Shown here: one piece after another, positions 1 to 8,135 of the stretch
Position numbering within the stretch: position 1 is the first letter of the stretch
Layout of the letters: each line of letters starts with the position of its first letter
Origin: Alphaproteobacteria bacterium
GTDB taxonomy: Bacteria > Pseudomonadota > Alphaproteobacteria > Ferrovibrionales > Ferrovibrionaceae
Reading direction: 5' to 3'
Length of the DNA: 64,000 nt
Assembly (NCBI GenBank): GCA_017307375.1
Contig: JAFKFH010000025.1
Location: 1 to 64,000, forward strand
The notes under the pieces: generated by a model
Databases searched by the model: none
Seen by the model: only the letters and a program-made list of their open reading frames with translations
Told to the model about the DNA's origin: nothing
Program-made: the position numbers and the translations under genes

Positions 1-270
1 GGCGACGTCAAGCTGCACTTCCTGCGCCAGTCGGGCGGCAAGCCCGAGAAGTACATGACGATCGAACTGGGCGAGGCGATGGTTGCCCGGCTCGAGACCT
101 TCGTCCCCGGCGACGAGCAGGACGATCCGACGAAGAACAACGTGCCGCTGGAGAAGGTCTCGATCAGCTACAAGACCATCAAGTTCACCTACGCCCCCCA
201 GAAGACCGACGGGTCGATGGGCGGCAATGTCCAGGCCGGCTGGGACGTCATCGCCAACAAGGCGGCCTGA
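1..270 (+). CDS. hcp: Hcp-family type VI secretion tube protein, C-terminal part
   Basis: The reading frame is open from base 1, so the start lies outside the window and only the last 89 residues are seen. Hcp proteins form stacked hexameric rings that make the inner tube of the type VI secretion system and carry effectors. The visible part has the Hcp-like beta-rich pattern ending in VSISYKTIKFTYAPQKTDGS, then a Gly-Asn-rich tail and WDVIANKAA, typical of Hcp1-type C-termini. Full family members are about 160 residues. No other T6SS gene is visible in the window, so whether this is part of a T6SS locus or an orphan hcp cannot be judged. A strong hairpin follows the stop codon. Confidence 0.82.
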   Translation, partial: GDVKLHFLRQSGGKPEKYMTIELGEAMVARLETFVPGDEQDDPTKNNVPLEKVSISYKTIKFTYAPQKTDGSMGGNVQAGWDVIANKAA

Positions 271-284
271 TCTCTTCGGACAAG

Positions 285-313
285 GCGGGGCCGGCATCTG
301 CCGGCCCCGCTTT
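285..313 (+). terminator. Intrinsic terminator after hcp
   Basis: Perfect 11-bp stem (GCGGGGCCGGC at 285-295 with its complement at 300-310), a 4-base loop, then TTTGCTGTCTT. It starts 14 bases after the hcp stop and lies before the convergent LysR gene. The T tract is short, so strength is uncertain. Confidence 0.7.
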
Positions 314-320
314 GCTGTCT

Positions 321-1202
321 TCAGCAAACCTCGTTGATCGCGGTTTCCAGCGCCTCGACGAACATGCGCAGCTTGGGCAGCACCAGGCGGGCCGACGGAT
401 AGACCGCCCAGATCGACCAGAGCTGGGGCACGGCATCGTCAAGCGTGATCTCGACCAGCCGGCCGACGGCGACGTCCTCGGCCACGTTCCAGCGCGATTC
501 CAGGGTGATGCCCGCCCCGCCCAGCGCGCCCTGGTGCAGCGCCTCGATCGAATTGGCGGTGAATCGCCCGTGGACGCGCACCTGGCGCTCGCGCCCCGCC
601 GCCTCGAAGGTCCAATGCGTCGTGCCTGCGAGCGCCAGGCAATCATGGCCGCGCAGATCGTCGAGCGTGCGTGGGCGACCGCGCGCCGCGACATAATCCG
701 GCGCGGCGCAAAGCACCCGGGCATTCGGCCCCAGCCGCCGGGCCACCAGGCTGGAATCGCGCAGCAACCCGAGGCGGATCGACAGATCGATGCCCGCAGC
801 GACGATATCGACGACATGGTCGGTCAGTTCGAGGTCGATGCGCAGGTCGGGATGGTCGCGCAACAGCCGTGGCACCAGCGGCGCCACCACCTTGCGGCCG
901 AAGGCGAGCGAGGTGGTGACGCGCAGCCGTCCCGAAACCCCGGCGGAGGCGGCGCGCAGCGACGCCCGGCCGGCGGCCTCGCCGTCCAGCACCGCCTGGG
1001 CAAAGGGCAGGAACGCCTCGCCCTCCGGCGTCAGCGAGACCGAACGGGTGGTGCGCTGCATCAGCCGCACGCCCAGGTCGCGTTCCAGCGCGGCGAGCCG
1101 CCGGGTGGCGATCATCGGCGTCAGGCCGAGGCGCCGCGCGGCGGCCGACAGGCTGCCGGCCGCGGCGGCGGCGACCAGAACGGCGACGGCATCGGTGTCC
1201 AT
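321..1202 (-). CDS. LysR-family transcriptional regulator
   Basis: A 293-residue LysR-type regulator of normal family length. The N-terminal winged helix-turn-helix covers about residues 3-60 (GSLSAAARRLGLTPMIATRR, then LERDLGVRLMQRTTRSVSLT). The rest is a two-lobed effector-binding domain. The sequence looks like the CrgA/DmlR-type subgroup. It is divergent from the MFS transporter that starts at 1314, with about 110 bases between them, so it probably controls that exporter and itself. The inducer is unknown. Confidence 0.9.
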   Translation of the reverse strand: MDTDAVAVLVAAAAAGSLSAAARRLGLTPMIATRRLAALERDLGVRLMQRTTRSVSLTPEGEAFLPFAQAVLDGEAAGRASLRAASAGVSGRLRVTTSLAFGRKVVAPLVPRLLRDHPDLRIDLELTDHVVDIVAAGIDLSIRLGLLRDSSLVARRLGPNARVLCAAPDYVAARGRPRTLDDLRGHDCLALAGTTHWTFEAAGRERQVRVHGRFTANSIEALHQGALGGAGITLESRWNVAEDVAVGRLVEITLDDAVPQLWSIWAVYPSARLVLPKLRMFVEALETAINEVC

Positions 1203-1313
1203 TATATCGACTTTCGTTAAGCTGGCTTATCGAACTGCCAGACTACCGCGCAAATCGTTATGGGGCTACATGCTGTGGCCAGGACCCGACAGTTGCCGGA
1301 AAGGGCCGGGAAA

Positions 1314-2528
1314 ATGAGTGCTTCAGAGATCATGCAGGACCGCGCGACCCCCGCCATGGGCCGCGGCCTGACATTCGCGATGGCGCTGGCCTGCGGTGCC
1401 GCCGCCGCCAACATCTACTACAACCAGCCGATGCTGGGCGTGATCGAGCGCGAGTTCGCCGGCTCGCCCACCGTAGGCATGATCCCGACGGCCACCCAGC
1501 TCGGCTATGCCGCCGGCCTGCTGTTCCTGGTGCCGCTGGGCGACCTGATGGACCGTCGGCGGCTGATCGTCGTGCAGTTCGCCGTGCTCGCCCTTGCGCT
1601 GGTCGCCGCGGCGGTGGCGCCGACCCCGGCGATCCTGGTCGCGGCCTCCGCGCTGGTCGGCATCACCTCGACCGTCGCCCAGCAGATCGTGCCGTTCGCC
1701 GCCAGCCTCGCCACGCCCGAACGCCGCGGCTCGGTCATCGGCACGGTGATGGGCGGGCTGTTTTGCGGCATTCTGCTGAGCCGCACGATCGCCGGCTTCG
1801 TCGCTACCCATGCCGGCTGGCGCGAGATGTTCCTGATCGCCGTGCCGGTGTCGCTCGCTTTTGCCGCGCTGATGGCGGTGACCCTGCCGCGCAGCGCGCC
1901 GCATGCCCGCATCGCCTATCACCGGGCGATGGTCTCGCTGGCCCATCTGTGGCGCGACGAACCGGTGCTGCGCCAGGCCGCGATCAAGCAGGCCGCGCTG
2001 TTCGCCGCCTTCTCGGTGTTCTGGACGATCCTGGCGCTGCATCTGCAGGAACCGGCCTACAACCTCGGTGCCGACGTGGCCGGCCTGTTTGGCGTGCTGG
2101 GCACGGTCGGCGTGTTCGCCGCGCCGATCTCGGGACGACTGGCCGACCGCTATGGCGCTCGGGTCGTGGTGCTGTGCGGCGCCCTGCTGGCGCTGGCCGC
2201 CTGGATCGTGTTCGGCTCCTGGGGATCGGTCCTAGGCATGGTGGTCGGCGTGGTGCTGCTCGACCTCGGCGTGCAAGGCTCGCTGATCTCGAACCAGCAC
2301 ACGGTCTACGCATTGCGGCCCGAGGCGCGCAGCCGGCTGAACACGATCTTCATGACCGCGATGTTCCTCGGCGGTTCGGCCGGCTCGGCCGGTGCCACCC
2401 TGGCCTGGAACACCGCGGGCTGGCCCGCCGTGGTCGCCTACGGCATCGCCCTGGCCGCGCTGGCCGTGGTCATAGACCTGATCGGCTGGCGGCAGGCGGG
2501 GCCAGCGGCAGGCGGTCGGGCTCCTTGA
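1314..2528 (+). CDS. MFS drug/sugar efflux-type transporter
   Basis: A 404-residue 12-helix major facilitator superfamily protein of the DHA1/AraJ-like type. The first helix has the characteristic AAANIYYNQPML segment. Loop motif A appears as GDLMDRRRL between helices 2 and 3, and as GRLADRYGAR in the second half, as expected for an internally duplicated MFS fold. An in-frame upstream ATG at 1260 would add a hydrophilic leader, but MSASEIMQ at 1314 is the better start because the transporter homology begins soon after it. Substrate unknown; the divergent LysR gene suggests inducible export. Its last 59 bases overlap the convergent Lrp gene. Confidence 0.88.
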   Translation: MSASEIMQDRATPAMGRGLTFAMALACGAAAANIYYNQPMLGVIEREFAGSPTVGMIPTATQLGYAAGLLFLVPLGDLMDRRRLIVVQFAVLALALVAAAVAPTPAILVAASALVGITSTVAQQIVPFAASLATPERRGSVIGTVMGGLFCGILLSRTIAGFVATHAGWREMFLIAVPVSLAFAALMAVTLPRSAPHARIAYHRAMVSLAHLWRDEPVLRQAAIKQAALFAAFSVFWTILALHLQEPAYNLGADVAGLFGVLGTVGVFAAPISGRLADRYGARVVVLCGALLALAAWIVFGSWGSVLGMVVGVVLLDLGVQGSLISNQHTVYALRPEARSRLNTIFMTAMFLGGSAGSAGATLAWNTAGWPAVVAYGIALAALAVVIDLIGWRQAGPAAGGRAP

Positions 2529-2952
2529 CATGGGCCAGTGAGAAGCAGCTGGCGATGTTCTTGACGCCGGGCAACCCGCCCAGCCGGGCCAGCATCAGGT
2601 CGGCATAGGCCGGCAGATCGGGGATCACGACTTCCAGCAGGAAGTCGTGGTTGCCGGCCAGCGCATGGCAGGACACCACCTCGGGGATGGCCCGCACCGC
2701 CTCGGCAAAGCGCCGGGTATCGGCCTCGGTATGCTGCATCATGTCGATCAGCACGAAGGCGGTGACGCCCAGCCCGACCTTCGCCCGGTCGAGATCGGCG
2801 CGATAGCCGCGGATCACACCCTCCTCCTCCAGGTTCTTGATGCGGCGCTGGCAGGGCGTCGCCGACAGCCCGACGGTTTCGGCGAGTTCGGCGAGCGTCG
2901 CCCGGCCATCGACCTGCAGCCGTTCGAGAATTTTCACATCGATCCGGTCCAT
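2470..2952 (-). CDS. Lrp/AsnC-family transcriptional regulator
   Basis: A 160-residue feast/famine regulator. The winged HTH lies at about residues 4-50 (ATLAELAETVGLSATPCQRR) and the RAM ligand-binding domain follows (about 65-140), including the HALAGNHDFLLEV segment that forms the amino-acid site in Lrp homologues. The tail is extended and Pro/Ala-rich. It is divergent from the dioxygenase operon at 3092, with 139 bases between, so it is the likely amino-acid-responsive controller of that operon. Lrp-type regulators called DoeX or EnuR-associated often accompany ectoine and amino-acid use genes, but no close assignment is claimed. Confidence 0.9.
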   Translation of the reverse strand: MDRIDVKILERLQVDGRATLAELAETVGLSATPCQRRIKNLEEEGVIRGYRADLDRAKVGLGVTAFVLIDMMQHTEADTRRFAEAVRAIPEVVSCHALAGNHDFLLEVVIPDLPAYADLMLARLGGLPGVKNIASCFSLAHVKEPDRLPLAPPAASRSGL

Positions 2953-3091
2953 CGGGGCAATTTCCTACAAAACGGTCAGTTCATGGTGAAAACCTCTAAA
3001 TCCTGACAATTCGACAGCAAGCTTTGCAAGAAATTTTCCGGCCGGGGCGGCTATCGTTCGATGCAGTCCGATCCGCCGAGGGAGGCAAAGC

Positions 3092-3868
3092 GTGCTGCTC
3101 ACCCAGGAACAACTCGACCGTTTCGACCACGACGGCTTCCTGATCCTGCCCGATGTGTTCTCTGTCGACGAAGTCGAGACCCTGCGCCAGGCCATGCCGG
3201 CGCTGATGGCGGCGGCAGGGTCCGAGAACGGGCGCGAGGCCGACGGCCGCACCGTGCGCAACGTCTTCGGCGTGCATCGCCGCGACCGGCATTTCGCCGA
3301 CCTGACGCATCATCCCCGGCTGCTTGGCCCCGCCCGCCAGATCCTGGGCGAGGATTTCTACGTCCAGCAGTGCAAGGTCAACGTCAAGGATGCCTTCATC
3401 GGCGACGGCTTCGACTGGCACACCGACTTTCACACCCATCATTCGCGCGACGGCGTGCCCAAGCCGCTGGCCCTGAACCTGCACGTCTTCCTCGACGACG
3501 TCACCGAGTTCAACGGGCCGCTCTGGTTCGTCCCGGGCTCGCATCGCATGGACGTGCCGGCCGTTCGCGACGTCGACGGCGAGAAATGGGAATTGTGGAC
3601 CGTGCCGCGCAGCGCGGTGAAGGCCGCGATCGACCGGGCCGGCCTGGTATCGGCCGTCGGTCGGCGCGGCACGGTGCTGATCTTCGGCGACCAGTTGCTG
3701 CATGGCAGCCCGGAGAACATCTCGCCCTGGTCGCGCTGGATCTATTCGGTGATCGTCAACCCGATGTCGAACCAGCCGACCAAGAAGAACCTGCCGCGCA
3801 ACCAGCACGAACAGGACTTCGTGCCGATGATGCCGGTGGCCGACGATTGCCTGCGGCCCGCGGCATGA
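3092..3868 (+). CDS. EctD-like phytanoyl-CoA dioxygenase family hydroxylase
   Basis: A 258-residue Fe(II)/2-oxoglutarate dioxygenase. The metal triad is H110-x-D112 (in FDWHTDFHTHHSRDGVP) and H204 (LLHGSPEN); R215 (SPWSRW) fits the 2-oxoglutarate salt bridge. TEFNGPLWFVPGSH is the conserved core strand. The H110 segment closely resembles the ectoine hydroxylase signature (FxWHSDFETWHxEDGMP) but differs at several positions, and there are no ectoine synthesis genes nearby, so the substrate may be another amino-acid derivative. GTG start with GGGAGG about 7 bases upstream. First gene of a four-gene run with ATGA overlaps; divergent from an Lrp regulator. Confidence 0.85.
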   Translation: MLLTQEQLDRFDHDGFLILPDVFSVDEVETLRQAMPALMAAAGSENGREADGRTVRNVFGVHRRDRHFADLTHHPRLLGPARQILGEDFYVQQCKVNVKDAFIGDGFDWHTDFHTHHSRDGVPKPLALNLHVFLDDVTEFNGPLWFVPGSHRMDVPAVRDVDGEKWELWTVPRSAVKAAIDRAGLVSAVGRRGTVLIFGDQLLHGSPENISPWSRWIYSVIVNPMSNQPTKKNLPRNQHEQDFVPMMPVADDCLRPAA

Positions 3869-5004
3869 CGATCGCCGCCTTTTCGGCCAGCTATGCCGAG
3901 GCCAGGGAAAAGTTCCTGGCCGCCGCCACCGCCGCCGGCGCCGCGCTCGAAGCCTACGACAACCCGAACCGCGGTCCCGATGGCGGCAGCCTCGCCACCG
4001 ACACCGCCTGGCTCGGACCCGACGACGCCCGTCGCGTCCTGGTGCTGATCTCGGGCACGCACGGCGTCGAGGGTTTCTGCGGATCGGGCATCCAGGTCGA
4101 CTGGCTCGGCGGGTCGGGCGCGCTGCCGGCCGATACCGCGGTGCTGCTGATCCATGCGATGAACCCGCACGGCTTCGCCTGGCTCAGGCGCGTCACCGAG
4201 GAGGGGTGCGACCTCAACCGCAACCATGTCGACCACGGCAAGCCCTACCCCGAGAATTCCGGCTACGACGACATCGCCGACGATCTGCTGCCGCCGTCGC
4301 TGACCGGGCCTGAGGGCCAGGCCGCCGACGCCAGGCTGCTGGCCTATCGCGAGAAGGTCGGCGAGCTCGCCTATTACCGTGCCGTCGCCAGCGGCCAGTT
4401 CCGCCATCCCGACGGGCTGTTCTTCGGCGGCGGCGGCCCGGCCTGGGCCAATCGCACGCTGCATCGGATCATCGATGCCCGGCTGCGCGGGCGCAGCGAC
4501 ATCGGCGTCATCGACTTCCACACCGGCCTCGGCCCGTTCGGCTATGGCGAGATGATCACCGACTACGACCCCGATGGCGAGGGCGCGGCGCGCGTCCGCG
4601 CCTTCTGGGGCGATTCGGCGACCGAGATGCGCAAGGGCCAGACCGTGGCCCAGGTCACCGACGGCGCCACCCATTACGGTTTCATGCGCGCCCTGCCCGA
4701 TACGCGCGTCACCTTCGGCACCCTCGAATTCGGCACCTACGACCGTCTGGCCGGCCAGCGCACGCTGCGGGCCGATCACTGGCTGCACAAATACGGCGAC
4801 CCGCTGGGGCCGGAGGCCCGGCCGATCAAGGCGGCGATCCGCCGCCAATACTATCCCGACACCCCGGACTGGAAGGAAGCCGTGCTGTTTCGCGGCGATC
4901 AGGCCGTGCGCATGGCGCTGGCCGCCCTGCGTGGTGCCAGCGCCCGGCGCGGCGAACCGACCTCGCTTCCCTATCAAGGCAGATACAACGGAGACGCCCG
5001 ATGA
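3865..5004 (+). CDS. DUF2817 (M14-like) zinc metallohydrolase
   Basis: A 379-residue protein of the DUF2817 family, related to M14 zinc carboxypeptidases and aspartoacylases. H66-x-x-E69 in SGTHGVEGFCGSG is the first zinc-ligand pair. NPHGFAWLRR followed by CDLNRNHVD is the usual substrate-carboxylate region of this fold, and VIDFHTGLG supplies the third likely ligand. It probably removes an acyl or aminoacyl group from an amino-acid derivative or small peptide. The start ATG overlaps the dioxygenase stop (ATGA), and its own stop overlaps the next start in the same way, so translation is probably coupled. Confidence 0.82.
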   Translation: MTIAAFSASYAEAREKFLAAATAAGAALEAYDNPNRGPDGGSLATDTAWLGPDDARRVLVLISGTHGVEGFCGSGIQVDWLGGSGALPADTAVLLIHAMNPHGFAWLRRVTEEGCDLNRNHVDHGKPYPENSGYDDIADDLLPPSLTGPEGQAADARLLAYREKVGELAYYRAVASGQFRHPDGLFFGGGGPAWANRTLHRIIDARLRGRSDIGVIDFHTGLGPFGYGEMITDYDPDGEGAARVRAFWGDSATEMRKGQTVAQVTDGATHYGFMRALPDTRVTFGTLEFGTYDRLAGQRTLRADHWLHKYGDPLGPEARPIKAAIRRQYYPDTPDWKEAVLFRGDQAVRMALAALRGASARRGEPTSLPYQGRYNGDAR

Positions 5005-6599
5005 CCGTGCGCGCAGCCCTGCTGATCGCCGCAAGCCTGATCCTGGCGCCCGGCCTGGCCGATGCCGGCACCTTCCGCTGGGCGTCGGGCGGCGACGTGT
5101 CCTCGATGGACCCCTACGCCCGCAACGAAACCTTCCTGATCACCTTCACCGCCAACATCTACGAGCCGCTGGCCCGCCGCAACAAGCAGCTGGCGCTCGA
5201 GCCCGCGCTGGCGACGGCCTGGGGCCAGACCGGCCCGACCACCTGGTTCTTCGACCTGCGCCAGGGCGTGACGTTCTCCGACGGCACGCCGTTCACCGCC
5301 GACGACGTCGTCTTCTCGCTCGGCCGCGCGCAGGGCGAAGGGTCGAACATGCAGGCCTATTTCTCGTCGGTGCAGGCGATCCGCCGCGCCGGTGCGTTCC
5401 GCGTCGAGGTCGACACCAAGTATCCCGACCCGCTGCTGGCGATGAAATGGGCCTCGCTCGGCATCATGTCGAAGGCCTGGGCCGAAAAGAACAATGCGGC
5501 GACGGCGGCCGACATGACCAAGAACCAGGAGAACTTCGCCACCCGCAACGCGATGGGCACCGGCCCGTTCATGCTCAAGGAAAGAAAGCCGGAGGAGCGC
5601 ACGGTGCTGGTGCCGAATCCCGGCTGGTGGGACAGGCGCGACCACAATCTCGACGAAGTGATCTTCACGCCGGTCGGCAACCCCGCGACCAGGGTCGCGG
5701 CGCTGAAGGCCGGCAATCTCGACATGATCTACGAGGTGCCGCCGGCCGATACCGACGGCCTGCGCCGCGATGCCGGGCTCAAGGTGATCGAGGGGCCGGA
5801 GACCCGCGTCGTCTTCGTCGGCATGGACCAGGAACGGCCGGAACTGCCGGAATCCAACATCAAGGGCCGCAACCCGTTCCAGGACCGCCGGGTGCGCGAG
5901 GCGGTCTACCGCTCGATCGACGTCGAGGCGATCAAGCGCTCGGTGATGCGCGGGCAGTCCTACCCGACCGCCTCGCTGGTTGCGCCGGTGATCAACGGCT
6001 ATGTCGCCGATCTCGATCGGCGGCCGGCGATGCTGAAACCCGAGGACGCCCGGAAGCTGCTGGCCGATGCCGGCTATCCCGACGGCTTCGAAGTCGGGCT
6101 GGATTGCCCCAACGACCGCTATGTCAACGACGACAAGATCTGCGTCGCCCTGGTGCCGATGCTGGCGCGGATCGGTATCAAGGTCGCGTTGAACGCCCAG
6201 ACCCGCAACAAGTTCTTCGCCAAGATCATGCGCAAGGGCGACTACTCGCCCGGCGTCACCAGCATGTACCTGATGGCATGGTCGCCCGGCTCGACCTACG
6301 ACGTCCACAACGTGCTCGATTCGCTGCTGCAAACCCCGTCGGCCGTCACCAAGAAGGGTCAGGCGAATATCGGCGGCTATTCCAACAAGGCTTTCGACGA
6401 ACTGGCCGACCGCATCGAGCGCGAGACCGACAAGGCGGCGCGCGAGCAGATGATCCGCCAGGCGACGAAGATCTACATGGACGACTACGCCTATGTGCCG
6501 CTGCACCAGCAGGCGCTCGTCTGGGCGGCCTCGACCAAGGTCGAGCTGTTCCAGCCGGCCGACAACACCTTCCCCCTGCGCTACGTCACGGTGAAATGA
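5001..6599 (+). CDS. ABC transporter substrate-binding protein, family 5 (peptide type)
   Basis: A 532-residue extracytoplasmic solute-binding protein of the DppA/OppA (SBP_bac_5) family. Residues 1-22 form a Sec signal peptide ending ADA-G. Family hallmarks include FDLRQGVTFSDGTPFTADDV, GTGPFMLKE and the late LMAWSPG segment. There is no lipobox. No permease or ATPase gene is adjacent, so this receptor is orphaned within its operon and may feed another importer, perhaps one of the two complete systems in this window. Starts and ends with 4-base overlaps to its neighbours. Confidence 0.9.
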   Translation: MTVRAALLIAASLILAPGLADAGTFRWASGGDVSSMDPYARNETFLITFTANIYEPLARRNKQLALEPALATAWGQTGPTTWFFDLRQGVTFSDGTPFTADDVVFSLGRAQGEGSNMQAYFSSVQAIRRAGAFRVEVDTKYPDPLLAMKWASLGIMSKAWAEKNNAATAADMTKNQENFATRNAMGTGPFMLKERKPEERTVLVPNPGWWDRRDHNLDEVIFTPVGNPATRVAALKAGNLDMIYEVPPADTDGLRRDAGLKVIEGPETRVVFVGMDQERPELPESNIKGRNPFQDRRVREAVYRSIDVEAIKRSVMRGQSYPTASLVAPVINGYVADLDRRPAMLKPEDARKLLADAGYPDGFEVGLDCPNDRYVNDDKICVALVPMLARIGIKVALNAQTRNKFFAKIMRKGDYSPGVTSMYLMAWSPGSTYDVHNVLDSLLQTPSAVTKKGQANIGGYSNKAFDELADRIERETDKAAREQMIRQATKIYMDDYAYVPLHQQALVWAASTKVELFQPADNTFPLRYVTVK

Positions 6600-7804
6600 C
6601 CGCCGATCCGGCAGTCGCCGCCGCGATCGAGGCCGAGCGGCGGCGCATCCAGGGCTGGACCGAACTGGCTGCGTCCGAGAATTACGTCTCGGACGCCGTG
6701 ATGGCCGCACAGGGCTCGATCCTGACCAACCTGACGATCGAGGGTTATCCCGGCCGCCGCTTCCTCGGCCGCGACGGGGTCGCCGACACGATCGAGACGC
6801 TGGCCATCTCGCGGGCCTGCGCGCTGTTCGGCGCGGCCCATGCCAATGTCCAGCCGCATGCCGGCACCCAGGCAAACCAGGCCGCGTTCCTGGCACTGCT
6901 GAAACCGGGCGACCGGGTGCTGTCGATGCGGCTGGCCGATGGCGGGCATTTCAGCCACGGTCACGCTTCGACCCTGTCCGGCCGATGGTACGAAAGCCAC
7001 CACTACGGCGTGCGGCCCGACGACGGGCTGATCGACATCGACGACGTGGCGGAGAAGGCCGAGCGGTTGCGGCCCAGGCTGATCATCGCCGGTGGCTCGA
7101 CCTATCCCCGGACGATCGACTTCGCCGGGCTGCGCCGCATTGCCGACGATGTCGGCGCCGCCCTGCTGGTCGACATCGCCCATATGGCGGGGCTGGTCGC
7201 GACCGGCCTGTTTCCGGATCCGGTGCCGCATGCCGACCTCGTCACGACCACGACCTACAAGAACCTGCGCGGCCCGCGCGGCGGGCTGATCCTGACCCGC
7301 GATATCGAGCTGGGCCGGCGTTGCGAGGATGCGCTGTCGCCGCTGTTGCAGGGCACGCCGCTGCTGCATGTCATGGCGGCCAAGGCGGTGGTGTTCGCCG
7401 AGGCGGCGATGCCGGACTATGCCGAATACCAGCGCCGGGTACTGGCCACCGCCCGCCATCTCGCCATCCGCCTGCAGGATGCCGGCTGCCACGTCGTCAC
7501 CGGCGGCACCGACACGCCGCTGGTGCTGGTCGACCTGCGCGGCACCGCCGTCGACGCGGCGACCGCGGTGGCGCGGCTCGCCGCAATCGGTATCGGTGCC
7601 AACCGCGTGCCGCTGCCGGGCGACCCGGACGACCTGTCGCACCTCTCCGGCCTGCGCTTCGGCACCTCGGCCGCCTGCGCCCGCGGCTTCGGCATCACCG
7701 AGTTCGACGTGATCGCCGAGGCGATATCGGCGCAGCTCGGGGCAACGGCGGCGCCAGATTTCGCCGACCGGCTGCGCCTGCAGGCCGAGCGGTTCAGGGT
7801 TTGA
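6596..7804 (+). CDS. SHMT-like PLP enzyme, divergent
   Basis: A 402-residue fold-type I PLP enzyme clearly related to serine hydroxymethyltransferase (usual length about 415-435). K222 in TTTTYKNLRGPRGG is the PLP lysine, D193 and H196 match the cofactor-binding DxAH, H118 stacks on PLP, and the Arg of SGLRFGTSA fits the substrate carboxylate. It departs from GlyA at key sites: the His before the lysine is Tyr221, the paired tyrosines that contact folate/substrate (EGYPGxRYYG) are F56-L57, Tyr55 of E. coli GlyA is I48, and the FPGxQGGP loop reads SPLLQGTP. A folate-independent aldolase or other beta-hydroxy-amino-acid lyase is plausible. ATG overlaps the upstream stop. Confidence 0.8.
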   Translation: MTADPAVAAAIEAERRRIQGWTELAASENYVSDAVMAAQGSILTNLTIEGYPGRRFLGRDGVADTIETLAISRACALFGAAHANVQPHAGTQANQAAFLALLKPGDRVLSMRLADGGHFSHGHASTLSGRWYESHHYGVRPDDGLIDIDDVAEKAERLRPRLIIAGGSTYPRTIDFAGLRRIADDVGAALLVDIAHMAGLVATGLFPDPVPHADLVTTTTYKNLRGPRGGLILTRDIELGRRCEDALSPLLQGTPLLHVMAAKAVVFAEAAMPDYAEYQRRVLATARHLAIRLQDAGCHVVTGGTDTPLVLVDLRGTAVDAATAVARLAAIGIGANRVPLPGDPDDLSHLSGLRFGTSAACARGFGITEFDVIAEAISAQLGATAAPDFADRLRLQAERFRV

Positions 7805-8135
7805 CCACCGCCAGCAGTGCAATGACGGCGACACCGGCGACGATCAGCGGCGCGACGTGGCGCGGCGGGGGCAGACCGCGGCGCAACCGCCCCGCCAGCA
7901 CGCCATGCAACGCGGCGAGCGCCAGCACGACGACGAGCTTGGCGATCAGCCAGGCCTGAGGAAACCAGCCGCCGGCCATGGCCAGGCCGAGACCGAACGC
8001 GAAGGCCAGCAGCATCGCCGGCGTCGTCACCAGCCGGTCCCAGCGCGGCACCGGCGCCAGGGCGGCCGCGAGCATGCCGCCGATCCAGACCATCGCCGCC
8101 GCGACATGCCCGGCCTTGAGCAGCAGGTAGGTCAT
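7794..8135 (-). CDS. Small CopD/HemJ-like membrane protein
   Basis: A 113-residue integral membrane protein with about four hydrophobic helices. The N-terminus MTYLLLKAGHVAAAMVWIGG carries the His and Trp seen in the HemJ/CopD-like superfamily, and WLIAKLVVVLALAALHG carries a second His in a helix, a typical haem- or copper-ligand pattern. It is shorter than HemJ (about 140-150). The start overlaps the stop of the DUF3817 gene by 4 bases, so the two are co-translated. The last 11 bases overlap the convergent SHMT-like gene. Function not known. Confidence 0.68.
   Translation of the reverse strand: MTYLLLKAGHVAAAMVWIGGMLAAALAPVPRWDRLVTTPAMLLAFAFGLGLAMAGGWFPQAWLIAKLVVVLALAALHGVLAGRLRRGLPPPRHVAPLIVAGVAVIALLAVVKP

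Noticed and set aside
1260-1313. Longer N-terminus for the MFS transporter
   Set aside because: The added 18 residues are hydrophilic, lie in the divergent promoter region and are not part of MFS proteins.
4974-6896. Long minus-strand open frame opposite the binding-protein gene
   Set aside because: No recognisable motif, low-complexity Arg/Gly composition, whole length covered by the well-supported plus-strand SBP and SHMT-like genes.
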